Below are positions 9,490 to 18,089 of a stretch of DNA of 64,000 nucleotides, piece by piece. Each line of letters begins with the position of its first letter. The stretch's first letter is position 1. The stretch spans positions 1,118,606 to 1,182,605 of the forward strand of contig NZ_LMJW01000001.1 of NCBI RefSeq assembly GCF_001429505.1. The letters are read 5' to 3'. The notes under the pieces are model-generated. The model ran no database searches. It was given only the letters and a program-made list of their open reading frames with translations, and was not told the DNA's origin. The translations under genes and the position numbers were made by a program. The DNA is from Allobosea sp. Root483D1. Its GTDB lineage: Bacteria; Pseudomonadota; Alphaproteobacteria; Rhizobiales; Beijerinckiaceae.

Positions 9490-10275
9490 TCAGACCTGCC
9501 TTGCCACCATCATCTTCTTCACTTCGGCGATCGCCTTGGCCGGGTTGAGGCCCTTCGGGCAGGCGTTGGCGCAGTTCATGATGGTGTGGCAGCGATAGAG
9601 CCGGAACGGGTCCTCGAGATCGTCGAGGCGCTCGCCGGTGGCTTCGTCGCGGCTGTCGATCAACCAGCGATAGGCCTGCAGCAGCGCAGCGGGGCCGAGA
9701 TAGCGATCGCCATTCCACCAATAGCTCGGGCAGGAGGTCGAGCAGCAGGCGCACAGGATGCACTCATAGAGACCGTCGAGCTTCTCACGGTCATCCTTGG
9801 CCTGCTTCCACTCTTTCTCGGGCGCCGGCGTCGTCGTCTTGAGCCAGGGCTCGATTGAGGCGTGCTGGGCGTAGAAGCGGGTCAGGTCAGGAACCAGGTC
9901 CTTGACCACCGGCATATGCGGCAGCGGGTAGATCGCAACCTTGCCCTTGGCGCCGCACTCGTCGATGCCGGTCGTGCAGGCGAGCCCGTTCTTGCCGTCC
10001 ATGTTCATGGCGCAGGAACCGCAGATGCCCTCGCGGCAGGAGCGCCGGAAGGTCAGCGTCGGGTCGACCTTGTTCTTGATCCAGATCAGGGCGTCGAGGA
10101 CCATCGGCCCGCAATCCTCGCGGTCGACATAATAGGTGTCGGTGCGCGGATTGGCGGTGTCGTCGGGGTTCCAGCGATAGATTTTGAACTCGGTGACCTT
10201 CTTGGCACCGGCCGGCTTCGGCCAGGCCTTGCCCTCGGTCAGGCGGGAGTTCTTCGGGAGATTGAATTCGGCCAT
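9490..10275 (-). CDS. sdhB: Succinate dehydrogenase iron-sulfur subunit
   Basis: 261-residue electron-transfer subunit of respiratory complex II at the cytoplasmic face. The plant-type ferredoxin domain holds the [2Fe-2S] ligands in CREGICGSC plus a downstream Cys (about residues 75-95). The C-terminal helical domain holds the [4Fe-4S] and [3Fe-4S] ligands in [12 protein letters not shown] and [17 protein letters not shown]. Length is normal. It lies 14 bases after sdhA and is followed after 2 bases by the GFA-family gene. Confidence 0.97.
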   Translation of the reverse strand: MAEFNLPKNSRLTEGKAWPKPAGAKKVTEFKIYRWNPDDTANPRTDTYYVDREDCGPMVLDALIWIKNKVDPTLTFRRSCREGICGSCAMNMDGKNGLACTTGIDECGAKGKVAIYPLPHMPVVKDLVPDLTRFYAQHASIEPWLKTTTPAPEKEWKQAKDDREKLDGLYECILCACCSTSCPSYWWNGDRYLGPAALLQAYRWLIDSRDEATGERLDDLEDPFRLYRCHTIMNCANACPKGLNPAKAIAEVKKMMVARQV

Positions 10276-10289
10276 CGGTCAGATCGTCC

Positions 10290-12122
10290 TCAGTACACCC
10301 GAGCCTTGGGCTTGATGTACTCGATGTCGTTCGAGAGCGTGTAGGTGTGCACCGGGCGGTCGTCGAGCGTGACCGTCCGCTTCTCGTCGTCGATCCAGGC
10401 GAGCGTGTGCTTCATCCAGTCCTTGTCGTCGCGGTCCGGATAATCCTCGCGCGCATGGGCGCCGCGGCTCTCCGGACGCTGCAGCGCCGAGTCCATGGTG
10501 ACGACCGCCTGGGTGATCAGATTCTCGAACTCCAGCGTCTCGATAAGGTCCGAGTTCCAGATCAGCGAGCGATCGGTCGTGCCGATGTCGGTGATCCCGC
10601 CCCAGACCTCGTGGATCAGCTTGTGGCCTTCTTCCAGCGTCTCGCCGGTGCGGTAGACAGCGCAGTTGGCCTGCATGGTCCGCTGCATCTTGTCGCGCAG
10701 CACGGCCGTCGGCGTGCCGCCCTTGGCGTTGCGGTACTTGTCGAGGCGGGTGAGCGAGAGATCGGCCGAGTTCGCCGGCAGCTCCGGCTGCTTCTCGCCG
10801 GCCCTGACGGTCTCGGCGCAGCGCAGCCCCGCGGCGCGACCGAAGACGACGAGGTCGATCAGCGAGTTCGAGCCGAGGCGGTTGGCGCCGTGCACGGAGA
10901 CGCAAGCCGCCTCGCCGATCGCCATCAGGCCCGGCACGACCCGGTCCGGATCGCCGTCGACCTTGGTCAGCACCTCGCCGTGGAAGTTCGTGGGGATGCC
11001 GCCCATGTTGTAGTGCACCGTCGGGATCACCGGGATCGGCTCGCGGGTGACATCGACGCCGGCGAAGATCTTGGCGCTTTCCGAGATGCCGGGCAGGCGC
11101 TCGTGCAGGATCTTCGGGTCGAGATGGTCGAGATGCAGGTAGATGTGGTCCTTGTCCTTGCCGACGCCGCGGCCGGCCCGGATCTCCATCGTCATAGAGC
11201 GTGAGACGACGTCGCGCGAAGCGAGGTCCTTGGCTGATGGTGCATAGCGCTCCATGAAGCGCTCGCCCTCGGAATTGGTGAGATAGCCGCCCTCGCCGCG
11301 CGCGCCTTCGGTGATCAGGCAGCCCGAGCCGTAGATACCTGTCGGGTGGAACTGCACGAATTCCATGTCCTGCATCGGCAGGCCGGCACGCAGCACCATG
11401 CCGCCGCCGTCTCCGGTGCAGGTATGGGCCGAGGTCGCCGAGAAATAGGCGCGCCCATAGCCGCCGGTCGCCAGGATCGTCTGCTGCGAGCGGAAGCGGT
11501 GCAGCGTGCCGTCATCGAGCTTGAGCGCGAGGACGCCGCGGCAATGGCCGTCCTCGTCCATGATCAGGTCGATGGCGAAGTACTCGATGAAGAACTCGGT
11601 GTTGTAGCGCAGCGCCTGGCCATAGAGCGTGTGCAGCATGGCGTGGCCGGTGCGGTCGGCGGCGGCGCAGGTGCGCTGCGCCGGCGGACCGTTGCCGAAA
11701 TCGGTGGTCATGCCGCCGAAGGGACGCTGGTAGATCTTGCCGCTCTCGGTACGCGAGAAGGGCACGCCCCAATGCTCGAGCTCGTAGACGGCGGCCGGAG
11801 CGTTGCGCACGAGGTACTCGATCGCGTCCTGGTCGCCGAGCCAGTCCGACCCCTTGACGGTGTCGTACATGTGCCACTGCCAGGTGTCCTTGCCCATGTT
11901 GCCGAGCGAGGCGGCGACGCCGCCCTGGGCCGCAACCGTGTGCGAGCGGGTCGGGAAGACCTTGCTGATGCAGGCGGTGCGCAACCCGGCCTGCGAGCAA
12001 CCGACCGTGGCGCGAAGCCCGGCGCCGCCGGCGCCGACGACGACGACGTCGAAGGTGTGGTCGGTGATGGCGTAGGCTTGGCCGGTATAGGCCGGCGTGG
12101 CGCGGGCGCGGGTGATCGCCAT
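10290..12122 (-). CDS. sdhA: Succinate dehydrogenase flavoprotein subunit
   Basis: 610-residue catalytic subunit that oxidises succinate to fumarate in the TCA cycle. The FAD motif GAGGAGLRA is near residue 31, and the covalent FAD attachment region SHTVAAQGG is near 60-68. The substrate-site HPTGIY, the catalytic-arginine region and [15 protein letters not shown] follow in normal order. It sits 2 bases after sdhD and 14 before sdhB. Confidence 0.97.
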   Translation of the reverse strand: MAITRARATPAYTGQAYAITDHTFDVVVVGAGGAGLRATVGCSQAGLRTACISKVFPTRSHTVAAQGGVAASLGNMGKDTWQWHMYDTVKGSDWLGDQDAIEYLVRNAPAAVYELEHWGVPFSRTESGKIYQRPFGGMTTDFGNGPPAQRTCAAADRTGHAMLHTLYGQALRYNTEFFIEYFAIDLIMDEDGHCRGVLALKLDDGTLHRFRSQQTILATGGYGRAYFSATSAHTCTGDGGGMVLRAGLPMQDMEFVQFHPTGIYGSGCLITEGARGEGGYLTNSEGERFMERYAPSAKDLASRDVVSRSMTMEIRAGRGVGKDKDHIYLHLDHLDPKILHERLPGISESAKIFAGVDVTREPIPVIPTVHYNMGGIPTNFHGEVLTKVDGDPDRVVPGLMAIGEAACVSVHGANRLGSNSLIDLVVFGRAAGLRCAETVRAGEKQPELPANSADLSLTRLDKYRNAKGGTPTAVLRDKMQRTMQANCAVYRTGETLEEGHKLIHEVWGGITDIGTTDRSLIWNSDLIETLEFENLITQAVVTMDSALQRPESRGAHAREDYPDRDDKDWMKHTLAWIDDEKRTVTLDDRPVHTYTLSNDIEYIKPKARVY

Positions 12123-12124
12123 GA

Positions 12125-12517
12125 TCAGCCTCCGAACGAGATCTTCAGGAGTGCGAAGGCGCAGGCGGCGCCGACCGCGATCGCAAAGAAGGTGTTGGCC
12201 ATCACGGCGAGGATCTTCAGCCCCTCGTGCTGGATGTAGTCCTCGATGACGACCTGCATGCCGAGGCGCATGTGGACGGCGCCGGAGACGATGAAGAGCA
12301 GCATGAGGATCGCGACGAACGGATTCGACAGCGTCGCGATGGCCGCTCCATAGGGCTTGCCGATCAGCGAGAGCACCACGCAGAGAAAGCCGATCGTCAG
12401 GATGACGTTGGCGACGGCGGTGACGCGCTGCAGCCAGAAATGGCCGGTGCCGGACTTGGCCGAGCCGAGGCCGCGGACGCGGCCGAGCGGCGTGCGCATC
12501 GAGGAGTTGGAGAGCAT
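12125..12517 (-). CDS. sdhD: Succinate dehydrogenase hydrophobic membrane anchor subunit
   Basis: 130-residue anchor with three membrane helices. It carries the SdhD hallmarks GTGHFWLQR near residue 25 and [17 protein letters not shown] near 83-99, the region of the haem b ligand and quinone pocket. The open frame extends upstream into sdhC sequence; I start at the ATG at 12517 ([16 protein letters not shown]), which matches the family N-terminus. That leaves 11 bases after the sdhC stop. Confidence 0.93.
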   Translation of the reverse strand: MLSNSSMRTPLGRVRGLGSAKSGTGHFWLQRVTAVANVILTIGFLCVVLSLIGKPYGAAIATLSNPFVAILMLLFIVSGAVHMRLGMQVVIEDYIQHEGLKILAVMANTFFAIAVGAACAFALLKISFGG

Positions 12518-12528
12518 CGGCGTGTTCC

Positions 12529-12921
12529 TCAGCGCGTCAGGGCCACGATCCAGACCAGCACAGTGAGCGCGCCGGAGACGACGACGCTGTACTTCGCCAG
12601 GTTCGTGCGGGTCTGCGGGTCGAAGCCGTAGCCGAGATCCCAGACGAAGTGGCGCAAGCCCCCGACCATATGATGCAGCAGCACGAAGGTGTAGCCGAAC
12701 AGCACGAGGCGGCCGAGGAAGGAGCCGGCGATCCATTGCGCGGTCTCGTAGGCGGCGGGGCCGGACGCGGCCGCGATGAGCCAGAGCGCGATCAGCAGGG
12801 TACCGCCATAGAGCGCCGAGCCGGTGGCGCGGTGGACGATCGACATCGCCATGGTCCAGGACCAGCGATAGATCTGCAGATGCGGGGAAAGCGGACGTGC
12901 CGCCGGTCTGGTCTCGGCCAA
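12529..12921 (-). CDS. sdhC: Succinate dehydrogenase cytochrome b556 subunit
   Basis: 130-residue three-helix membrane anchor. The N-terminal [12 protein letters not shown] and the SIVHRATG motif (quinone-site Ser/Arg region) near residue 43 are diagnostic. [15 protein letters not shown] near residue 85 carries the haem b ligand His. It is the first gene of sdhCDAB, so the operon promoter should lie within 12922-13030, where I see no confident -35/-10 pair. Confidence 0.95.
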   Translation of the reverse strand: MAETRPAARPLSPHLQIYRWSWTMAMSIVHRATGSALYGGTLLIALWLIAAASGPAAYETAQWIAGSFLGRLVLFGYTFVLLHHMVGGLRHFVWDLGYGFDPQTRTNLAKYSVVVSGALTVLVWIVALTR

Positions 12922-13038
12922 GTTGAGAACTCCCGACCCTTCAAGCTCACGAAGCGAAGATCGCTTGGTATCGTTCTAGAGTGAATGGCTGTCTAACGAA
13001 ACCATCCCCTTGCTGCAATGCGGCAAGCCAAAGTGCGG

Positions 13039-13066
13039 TTACAGAAATCGAAATCTGTAATTTTTT
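13039..13066 (+). terminator. Orphan intrinsic terminator upstream of the metalloprotease gene
   Basis: TTACAGA (13039-13045), an 8-base loop, TCTGTAA (13054-13060), then six T residues on the + strand only. No annotated + strand gene precedes it; the sdh operon starts on the other strand at 12921. It may end a short unannotated RNA, or act as an attenuator in the leader of the protease gene 109 bases downstream. Confidence 0.55.
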
Positions 13067-13174
13067 CTGATCCGAGGGCCGCTGAAAACCGGCTGGCGAA
13101 AACAGCCTAAAGCCGGACAAGCGCCGTTCGCCACCCTTTTCCTAGGGCCAGATCGCAGAGGGCGAGGATCATCC

Positions 13175-14011
13175 ATGAAACTGGGCATGAGCCTTCCACA
13201 ATCCGACGCCGAACTGAACACCGACACGTGCGATCCCTATAACAATGCCGAGCTGACGCTGACGCTCAAGCTCGGCTTCCGGCAGATCAATCCGGCTGCA
13301 GGAGCCGCCGAAGGCACCTATCACGACTATGGCCGCGCCACCGCGCCAAACCGCAAGATCGTCAAATGGACGGTTGGCAGCTGGAATCTGTGGCGGAAGA
13401 ACTTCGTCGACACCGCAGCCCGCTTCTGGAACGGCAAATTCTGGCTCTCCAACAACTTCCCCGTCTACGAGATCGAGAAGAACGGTATCAAATACCGCCC
13501 CAATATCTGGTGCCTGTTCAAGATCGAGGATCGCGACATCGCGCTCGGCGGCCACCATCACGTCATCGATGTCGTCCGCCTGCACAAGAGCGAGACCTGG
13601 TTCGGCTCGCATTCCAAGCTCTATGACAGCCTCGACACCAACTCGGTGCAGAAGGGCACCGACAGCAAGGGCAAGGCGATCATGCAGCGCGCTCATGTCC
13701 ACGAAGTCGGCCATCTGCTCGGGCTGGGCCATGTCGACATCGGCAAGGCCCATTGCCCGCCTGGCGGCGATACCAACGCCTCGAACTGCTACGGCGTCGC
13801 CGACGTCGACAAGTACTCGGTCATGGGACAAGGCATGCAGCTACGCCTGAGCCACGCCATGCCCTGGCGCAAGGCGATGGTCGCGCTCTCCGGCAAGGGC
13901 AACGCGCTGACGGCGACCGACTGGGAGGCCAAGACGCAGCGCATCTACCCGCGCATCCCGGCAGAGGTCGCGACCAACGCCATGCTCACGCACCGGCCCT
14001 TGCGCAAGTAA
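13175..14011 (+). CDS. Putative metzincin-type zinc metalloprotease
   Basis: 278-residue protein with a full metzincin zinc site HEVGHLLGLGH at residues 176-186 (three His ligands, catalytic Glu177) and a likely Met-turn YSVMGQG (Met217) about 30 residues later. Cys residues at 194 and 205 flank the link between them. The first 170 residues match no domain I recognise. There is no signal peptide or membrane segment, so export would need another route, or the enzyme acts in the cytoplasm. GAGGAT sits 6 bases before the ATG. A small signal-peptide protein follows after 25 bases, probably in the same transcript. Substrate and role are unknown. Confidence 0.78.
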   Translation: MKLGMSLPQSDAELNTDTCDPYNNAELTLTLKLGFRQINPAAGAAEGTYHDYGRATAPNRKIVKWTVGSWNLWRKNFVDTAARFWNGKFWLSNNFPVYEIEKNGIKYRPNIWCLFKIEDRDIALGGHHHVIDVVRLHKSETWFGSHSKLYDSLDTNSVQKGTDSKGKAIMQRAHVHEVGHLLGLGHVDIGKAHCPPGGDTNASNCYGVADVDKYSVMGQGMQLRLSHAMPWRKAMVALSGKGNALTATDWEAKTQRIYPRIPAEVATNAMLTHRPLRK

Positions 14012-14036
14012 GCTTACTCAACCCGGCTGGACCGCC

Positions 14037-14375
14037 ATGCCACGAACCATCTCACGAAACCTTTCGATGCTCATTCTCGTTCTGAGCGGAATGGCCGGCC
14101 TGCTCGGCCCCGCCCACGCCACAGGAAAGCGCTGCCAGATGAACGCGATCGAACGCTCCAAATGCATCATCGAGGCGATCCTCGCCGATATCAGCCGCAC
14201 CTATAAGCAGGTCGGCGGCGGCGGGATCAGCGCGATCAAGCAGAACTCCACGACCTCCTTCACCGTCTCGATCTCGCAGGAGGAGCGCATCGACCTCCTG
14301 ACCTACGAGGCGACGGTCGACGGCAAGGGCAAGGTCAGCGTCAAGAAGACGGGCGAAGGCACCAAATCGCCCTGA
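14037..14375 (+). CDS. Small secreted protein of unknown function next to the metalloprotease
   Basis: 112 residues. A signal peptide (about residues 1-28, hydrophobic core LILVLSGMAGLLG, AHA before the cut) leaves a mature protein of about 84 residues. It has two Cys (near 33 and 43) that could form a disulfide, a helical first half and a strand-rich, Lys-rich end. I do not recognise the family. Its position 25 bases after the metzincin gene suggests a partner, for example a substrate, chaperone or inhibitor; that is inference from context only. Confidence 0.62.
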   Translation: MPRTISRNLSMLILVLSGMAGLLGPAHATGKRCQMNAIERSKCIIEAILADISRTYKQVGGGGISAIKQNSTTSFTVSISQEERIDLLTYEATVDGKGKVSVKKTGEGTKSP

Positions 14376-14388
14376 CTTCCACGCGAGA

Positions 14389-15450
14389 TCAACGCGGCAG
14401 CAGAACCCAGTAGTCGAAGTCGAGGATCACGCCGTCGGCATACTGGTCGACATGCTTCAGCGGGTGCTCGTTGCAGGGCAGGTTCTTGGTCGCGACAAGG
14501 CGCAGGCGGAGCGCCCCGACATCCTCACGCCCCGGCAGCTCGGCCGCTTCCAGTACCTCGCTCCAGGCGAAGATGGTATCGCCGGCGAAGAGCGGCGAGA
14601 CATGCCGGCCGGCATTGATCGCGGCGATGTGGAAGGCATTGCCGAGCCCGTTGAAGGACAGCGCGCGCGCCAGGCTGATGACATGGCCGCCATAGATCAG
14701 CCGCTTGCCGAAGCGGGTCTCGCGGGCGCCATAGCCGTCGAAATGCACTTTGGCGGTGTTTTGGTAGAGCCGGGTCGCGATCTGGTGCTCGGCCTCCTCG
14801 ACGGTCATGCCATCGACATGGTCGATGCGCTCGCCTGCCCGGTAGTCGCCCCAACGGAAGGGCGAGCCGGCGAGGGCGTCGTCATAGGCCGCGAGGTTCA
14901 GCGGCGGGCAGCCCTCGCCCAATGCCTCAGGCGCGACGCTCTTCGGCAATTCCGGCACCTGTTCGAATTCCGCCGGCGTACCGGGCCGGCGCTTGCGCAC
15001 CAGCACCCAGCGGGCATAGCTCAACACGATCTCATTGTGCTGGTTGCGGCCGATCGAGCGGACATAGACGATGCCGGCATCGCCGCCCGAGGTCTGCTTC
15101 AGCCCGATCACCTCGGACGTCGTCGAGAGCGTGTCACCCGGAAAGACCGGCTTGAGGAAGCGGCCATCGGCATAGCCGAGATTGGCGACGGCATTGAGCG
15201 AGATGTCCGGCACCGTCTTGCCGAAGACGATGTGGAAGACGAGGAGGTCGTCGACCGGCGCGGCGGGATAGCCGATCGCCTTGGCGAAGGCATCCGAGGA
15301 CTGCACGGTGAAGCGCGGCCCGTAGAGAGCGGTATAGAGCGAGACGTCGCCGGCCGTCACCGTGAGCGGCGTCGCGTGGACGATCGTCTCGCCGAGCCGG
15401 AAATCCTCGAAGAAGCGGCCGGTATTGGTCTTGCTGAGGCTGTCGGACAT
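14389..15450 (-). CDS. MaoC-family double hot-dog hydratase, mesaconyl-CoA hydratase-like
   Basis: 353 residues with two MaoC-like hot-dog halves: an N-terminal one (FFEDFRLGETI, about 13-160) and a C-terminal one (about 210-350, with RLIYGGHVISLARAL). Length and layout match bacterial mesaconyl-CoA (beta-methylmalyl-CoA) hydratase of the ethylmalonyl-CoA pathway, which interconverts mesaconyl-CoA and beta-methylmalyl-CoA. A CoA-ester lyase of the CitE/malyl-CoA lyase family lies 2.6 kb away, which fits. It is the last gene on this strand, 76 bases after the racemase-family gene. A generic enoyl-CoA hydratase role cannot be excluded. Confidence 0.8.
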   Translation of the reverse strand: MSDSLSKTNTGRFFEDFRLGETIVHATPLTVTAGDVSLYTALYGPRFTVQSSDAFAKAIGYPAAPVDDLLVFHIVFGKTVPDISLNAVANLGYADGRFLKPVFPGDTLSTTSEVIGLKQTSGGDAGIVYVRSIGRNQHNEIVLSYARWVLVRKRRPGTPAEFEQVPELPKSVAPEALGEGCPPLNLAAYDDALAGSPFRWGDYRAGERIDHVDGMTVEEAEHQIATRLYQNTAKVHFDGYGARETRFGKRLIYGGHVISLARALSFNGLGNAFHIAAINAGRHVSPLFAGDTIFAWSEVLEAAELPGREDVGALRLRLVATKNLPCNEHPLKHVDQYADGVILDFDYWVLLPR

Positions 15451-15526
15451 CGGCTTGGCTCTCGCGGCGGGCCCTCATTGTGCGCTGCGGCGCGGCCCGC
15501 CGTAAAGCTGGTCCAACGGCGGAAAG

Positions 15527-16255
15527 TTAGCGGAAGTCGCGTGGCCGCAAGCCCGCATGGAACCAGGTGATCATCGAATAGATGTCGTAGACCGGCAGCC
15601 CCGTCGCCGCCTGCACCGCAGCCGCATAGGGCGGCATGTTGGTGCATTCGAGCACGATGGCGCCGACCTCGGGATGGCCTGCGACCAGCCGCTGCGCCGC
15701 CTCGACCACGTCCTGCTCGGCGAGGTCGATGTCCATCTCCTCCTTCTCGGCCTTGATCAGCACGCGGAAGAACTCGCGGCCGTTCTCGGTGCCGGTCACC
15801 GGCGTGTCGGCGGGGACGCCGACTGCCGCCAGATGCTGAGGCGTCAGCGTCGCGGCCGAGACGGTGACGAGGCCGACGCGCTTGCCCGGCGGCAAGGTCG
15901 CCTGCACCCAGGGCACCTGCATCAGCGAGGAGGTCGCGACCGGCACGCCGACAGCCGCCGCGAGCTCCTGCTGAAACAGCGAGAGGAAGCCGCAATTGGT
16001 GGTGATCGCCTCGGCACCGAGGCGCACCAACTCCTGTGCCGCCGCAACGAAATCGGGCAAGAGCCCGGCCGCGCCCTTCAGCACGACCTTCTCGGGACTC
16101 GCGCCGGAGACGACGCGGTAGAGCACCGGGAAGGGCCAGGTCGCGCCATTGCCCATGTCGCCGAGGATGCGCGGGAAGCGCGCTTCCAGCATCAGCACGC
16201 CGAGCGGCGCGCCATAGACCGCCTTGCCGCCCTTGGCGATGCCCCGCTTGCTCAT
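15527..16255 (-). CDS. Aspartate/glutamate racemase family protein
   Basis: 242-residue member of the Asp/Glu/hydantoin racemase superfamily. The two catalytic Cys motifs typical of cofactor-free racemases are visible: TTNCGFLS near residue 88 and LECTNMPPY near 203. Related proteins include hydantoin racemase, maleate isomerase and arylmalonate decarboxylase, so the reaction is open. Its ATG overlaps the stop of the upstream PLP-dehydratase (ATGA), so the pair is translationally coupled. A racemase-like protein joined to a threonine-dehydratase-like enzyme resembles the eutA-eutB pair of hydroxyectoine use, but no eutC or doe gene is present here. Confidence 0.78.
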   Translation of the reverse strand: MSKRGIAKGGKAVYGAPLGVLMLEARFPRILGDMGNGATWPFPVLYRVVSGASPEKVVLKGAAGLLPDFVAAAQELVRLGAEAITTNCGFLSLFQQELAAAVGVPVATSSLMQVPWVQATLPPGKRVGLVTVSAATLTPQHLAAVGVPADTPVTGTENGREFFRVLIKAEKEEMDIDLAEQDVVEAAQRLVAGHPEVGAIVLECTNMPPYAAAVQAATGLPVYDIYSMITWFHAGLRPRDFR

Positions 16256-17205
16256 GCAGTGAGCTCGGCGAGCTTGATGAGATCGATATTGGCGCCGCAG
16301 ACCAGCACGCCGAGCCGCTCGCCGGGTTGCGGCTTGTAGGAACCGGCGATCAGCGCGCCGAGCGCCGCAGCGCCGCCGGGCTCGACCGCGAGGCGGAAAT
16401 CACGCCAGAGCAGCGCTTGAGCCTCGGTGATCGCCGCATCCGGCACCAGCGCGACATGGTCGACCGCGTCCTTGCAGACGTCGTAGACGAGCTGGCCGAC
16501 ATTGCGTGCGCCGAGCGAATCCGCCGCGACCGAGGCGACGGTCACCGTCACCGGCCCCTTCGCCTCGAGCGCGGCCTGCAGCGCCCGCGACCCCTCAGGC
16601 TCGACGCCAACGACCTTGACACTGGTACCGGCGAACCAGGCGGCGATGCCGGAGATCAGGCCGCCGCCGCCGACCGCGACGAGCACGGTGTCGAGATCAG
16701 GCTCCTGGCTCTGCCATTCGCGGCCGAGCGTGCCCTGACCGGCGATCGTCTCCTTGGCCGAGAAGGGATGGATCTTAAGCGCACCAGTCTCGGCCACGAA
16801 CTTGTCGCAGGCCGCCTGCGCATCGTCATATTGCGCACCGCCGATCCGTACCTCGGCGCCGAAGCGGCGGATCGCCTCGATCTTCGCTGGCGGCGAGATC
16901 TCCGGCACGAAGATCGTCGCCTTCACGCCGCGCTTGCCAGCGGCATAGGCGACGGCGGCGCCGTGATTGCCACCCGAGGCGGCAGCGACGCCGGCAGCCG
17001 GCACATCGAGCGAGAGCAGGTTGTTGAAGGCGCCGCGGGTCTTGAACGAGCCGGCGTGCTGCAGGCATTCGAGCTTGAGCGAGACATCGGCGCGCGAGCC
17101 GAAGGCGCCGGTGCCGAGGCGCATCACCGGGGTGGTGCGGGCATGGCCGGCAATGCGATCAGCCGCGGCCTCGATCATCGGGCGCGGCACAGGCTTGTCT
17201 GTCAT
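16252..17205 (-). CDS. Threonine/serine dehydratase-like PLP enzyme (internal-start reading of a fused frame)
   Basis: 317 residues if translation starts at the ATG at 17205 (MTDKPVPRP). Fold-type II PLP enzyme: GSFKTRGAFNN near residue 50 holds the Schiff-base Lys, GNHGAA near 78 grips the phosphate, and GGGGLISGIA near 175 is the Gly-rich loop. The length is that of a catabolic threonine/serine dehydratase or hydroxyaspartate ammonia-lyase, with no C-terminal ACT domain. The frame continues upstream without a stop into a DUF429 domain. AGGAT about 6 bases before this ATG could support independent initiation. It is coupled to the racemase-family gene by ATGA. Confidence 0.8.
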   Translation of the reverse strand: MTDKPVPRPMIEAAADRIAGHARTTPVMRLGTGAFGSRADVSLKLECLQHAGSFKTRGAFNNLLSLDVPAAGVAAASGGNHGAAVAYAAGKRGVKATIFVPEISPPAKIEAIRRFGAEVRIGGAQYDDAQAACDKFVAETGALKIHPFSAKETIAGQGTLGREWQSQEPDLDTVLVAVGGGGLISGIAAWFAGTSVKVVGVEPEGSRALQAALEAKGPVTVTVASVAADSLGARNVGQLVYDVCKDAVDHVALVPDAAITEAQALLWRDFRLAVEPGGAAALGALIAGSYKPQPGERLGVLVCGANIDLIKLAELTA

Positions 17206-17988
17206 GGCGGGATCCTGGACGAGGGAGCGATCCGTGACATAAGTCCAGATCGCGATAGGTAGACCGTGGCTATCGCGTCCCGGTGGATCGGGAAAGGGCC
17301 TGCCGCGCCCGGCGGCAATGTGCCGGGCGACGACGAGCGCCGCGAGCGCGTCGAGGGCATCGTCGCGTTTGGCACCTTTGGGAGGAGGCGCCAGAATGCT
17401 CGACAGCTCGAACCCTTGCGCGTGAAGCAATTCTACGCGCTCCGCCTCGCCCGCCGGTTTCTTTTTTGCGAACTGAAGCGACCGCTCTCCGTTCATCGAC
17501 CAGAACGCGACTTCGGGATGTATCTCTTTGACGCGCGGCCTGTTCTCAGGGGATTCGCGCAGGAGGCGGTCGATTTCCCGAACCTTCGGGAGGATCATGA
17601 AAGCCTGTCGGCTGAATGCCGCTTGCAATCCCGATGTTTGGCGCGCGATCCCGCAAGCAACGGCATGAGAATGCGTGATGTCCTCCATCCCGACAATGGG
17701 CCTGTCGACCGCATAGACCGCTGGTCGCGACGGGATGCTGAAAACCGATCCGCGGAGACGCCCTAGCACGGCTCGAACGGCCTCCTCGGGGCCGCGCCCT
17801 CTCCCTTCTGTCCAATCGGGTAGTCCAATGGGCATGTCGACCGCGACGATCGACGGTGCACGCTCATCATTCAAGAGCGTCGCAAAATCGCGGAAGACCT
17901 CAACGGTCGGTGGCCTCTTGAGATCGGCATCACTGAACGCCGCGATCCAGCCCGCCTTGCAGCCGTCGACACCGGCTATCCAGCCCAT
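16252..17988 (-). CDS. DUF429 domain fused in frame to the threonine-dehydratase-like enzyme
   Basis: An uninterrupted frame of 578 residues from the ATG at 17988 (MGWIAGVDGCKAG; an ATG at 18024 is an alternative). Residues 1-261 are a complete DUF429 protein, a family predicted to have an RNase H-like fold: AGVDGCKAGW, a second acidic motif VDMPIGLP, and the usual end DSHGLPIAIW. Such proteins normally stop about there. Here translation runs through about ten linker residues into the dehydratase at residue 262. The DUF429 part has visibly lower GC and more A/T-ending codons than its neighbours, hinting at transfer. Either a real fusion is made, or a lost stop joined two genes with the second still starting at 17205. 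Confidence 0.68.
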   Translation of the reverse strand: MGWIAGVDGCKAGWIAAFSDADLKRPPTVEVFRDFATLLNDERAPSIVAVDMPIGLPDWTEGRGRGPEEAVRAVLGRLRGSVFSIPSRPAVYAVDRPIVGMEDITHSHAVACGIARQTSGLQAAFSRQAFMILPKVREIDRLLRESPENRPRVKEIHPEVAFWSMNGERSLQFAKKKPAGEAERVELLHAQGFELSSILAPPPKGAKRDDALDALAALVVARHIAAGRGRPFPDPPGRDSHGLPIAIWTYVTDRSLVQDPAMTDKPVPRPMIEAAADRIAGHARTTPVMRLGTGAFGSRADVSLKLECLQHAGSFKTRGAFNNLLSLDVPAAGVAAASGGNHGAAVAYAAGKRGVKATIFVPEISPPAKIEAIRRFGAEVRIGGAQYDDAQAACDKFVAETGALKIHPFSAKETIAGQGTLGREWQSQEPDLDTVLVAVGGGGLISGIAAWFAGTSVKVVGVEPEGSRALQAALEAKGPVTVTVASVAADSLGARNVGQLVYDVCKDAVDHVALVPDAAITEAQALLWRDFRLAVEPGGAAALGALIAGSYKPQPGERLGVLVCGANIDLIKLAELTA

Positions 17989-18089
17989 CACACCCCCGTC
18001 ATCCATCTTTTGCAGAACTGACATTGCATTGCGGCGCAATCTACTGTGCACTGCAGCGAACCCGGCGACCCTCAATCCGGAGAGACAAT

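Noticed and set aside
9488-9763. N-terminal extension of the GFA protein running inside sdhB
   Set aside because: The extra residues are out-of-frame sdhB sequence with no family match, and the ATG at 9487 fits both the family start and the 2-base spacing.
12922-13038. A defined sdh promoter
   Set aside because: No -35/-10 pair with acceptable spacing stood out on the minus strand, so none is annotated.
14452-15570. A 372-codon + strand frame opposite the MaoC hydratase
   Set aside because: Antisense shadow; the minus-strand frame has two clear MaoC domains.
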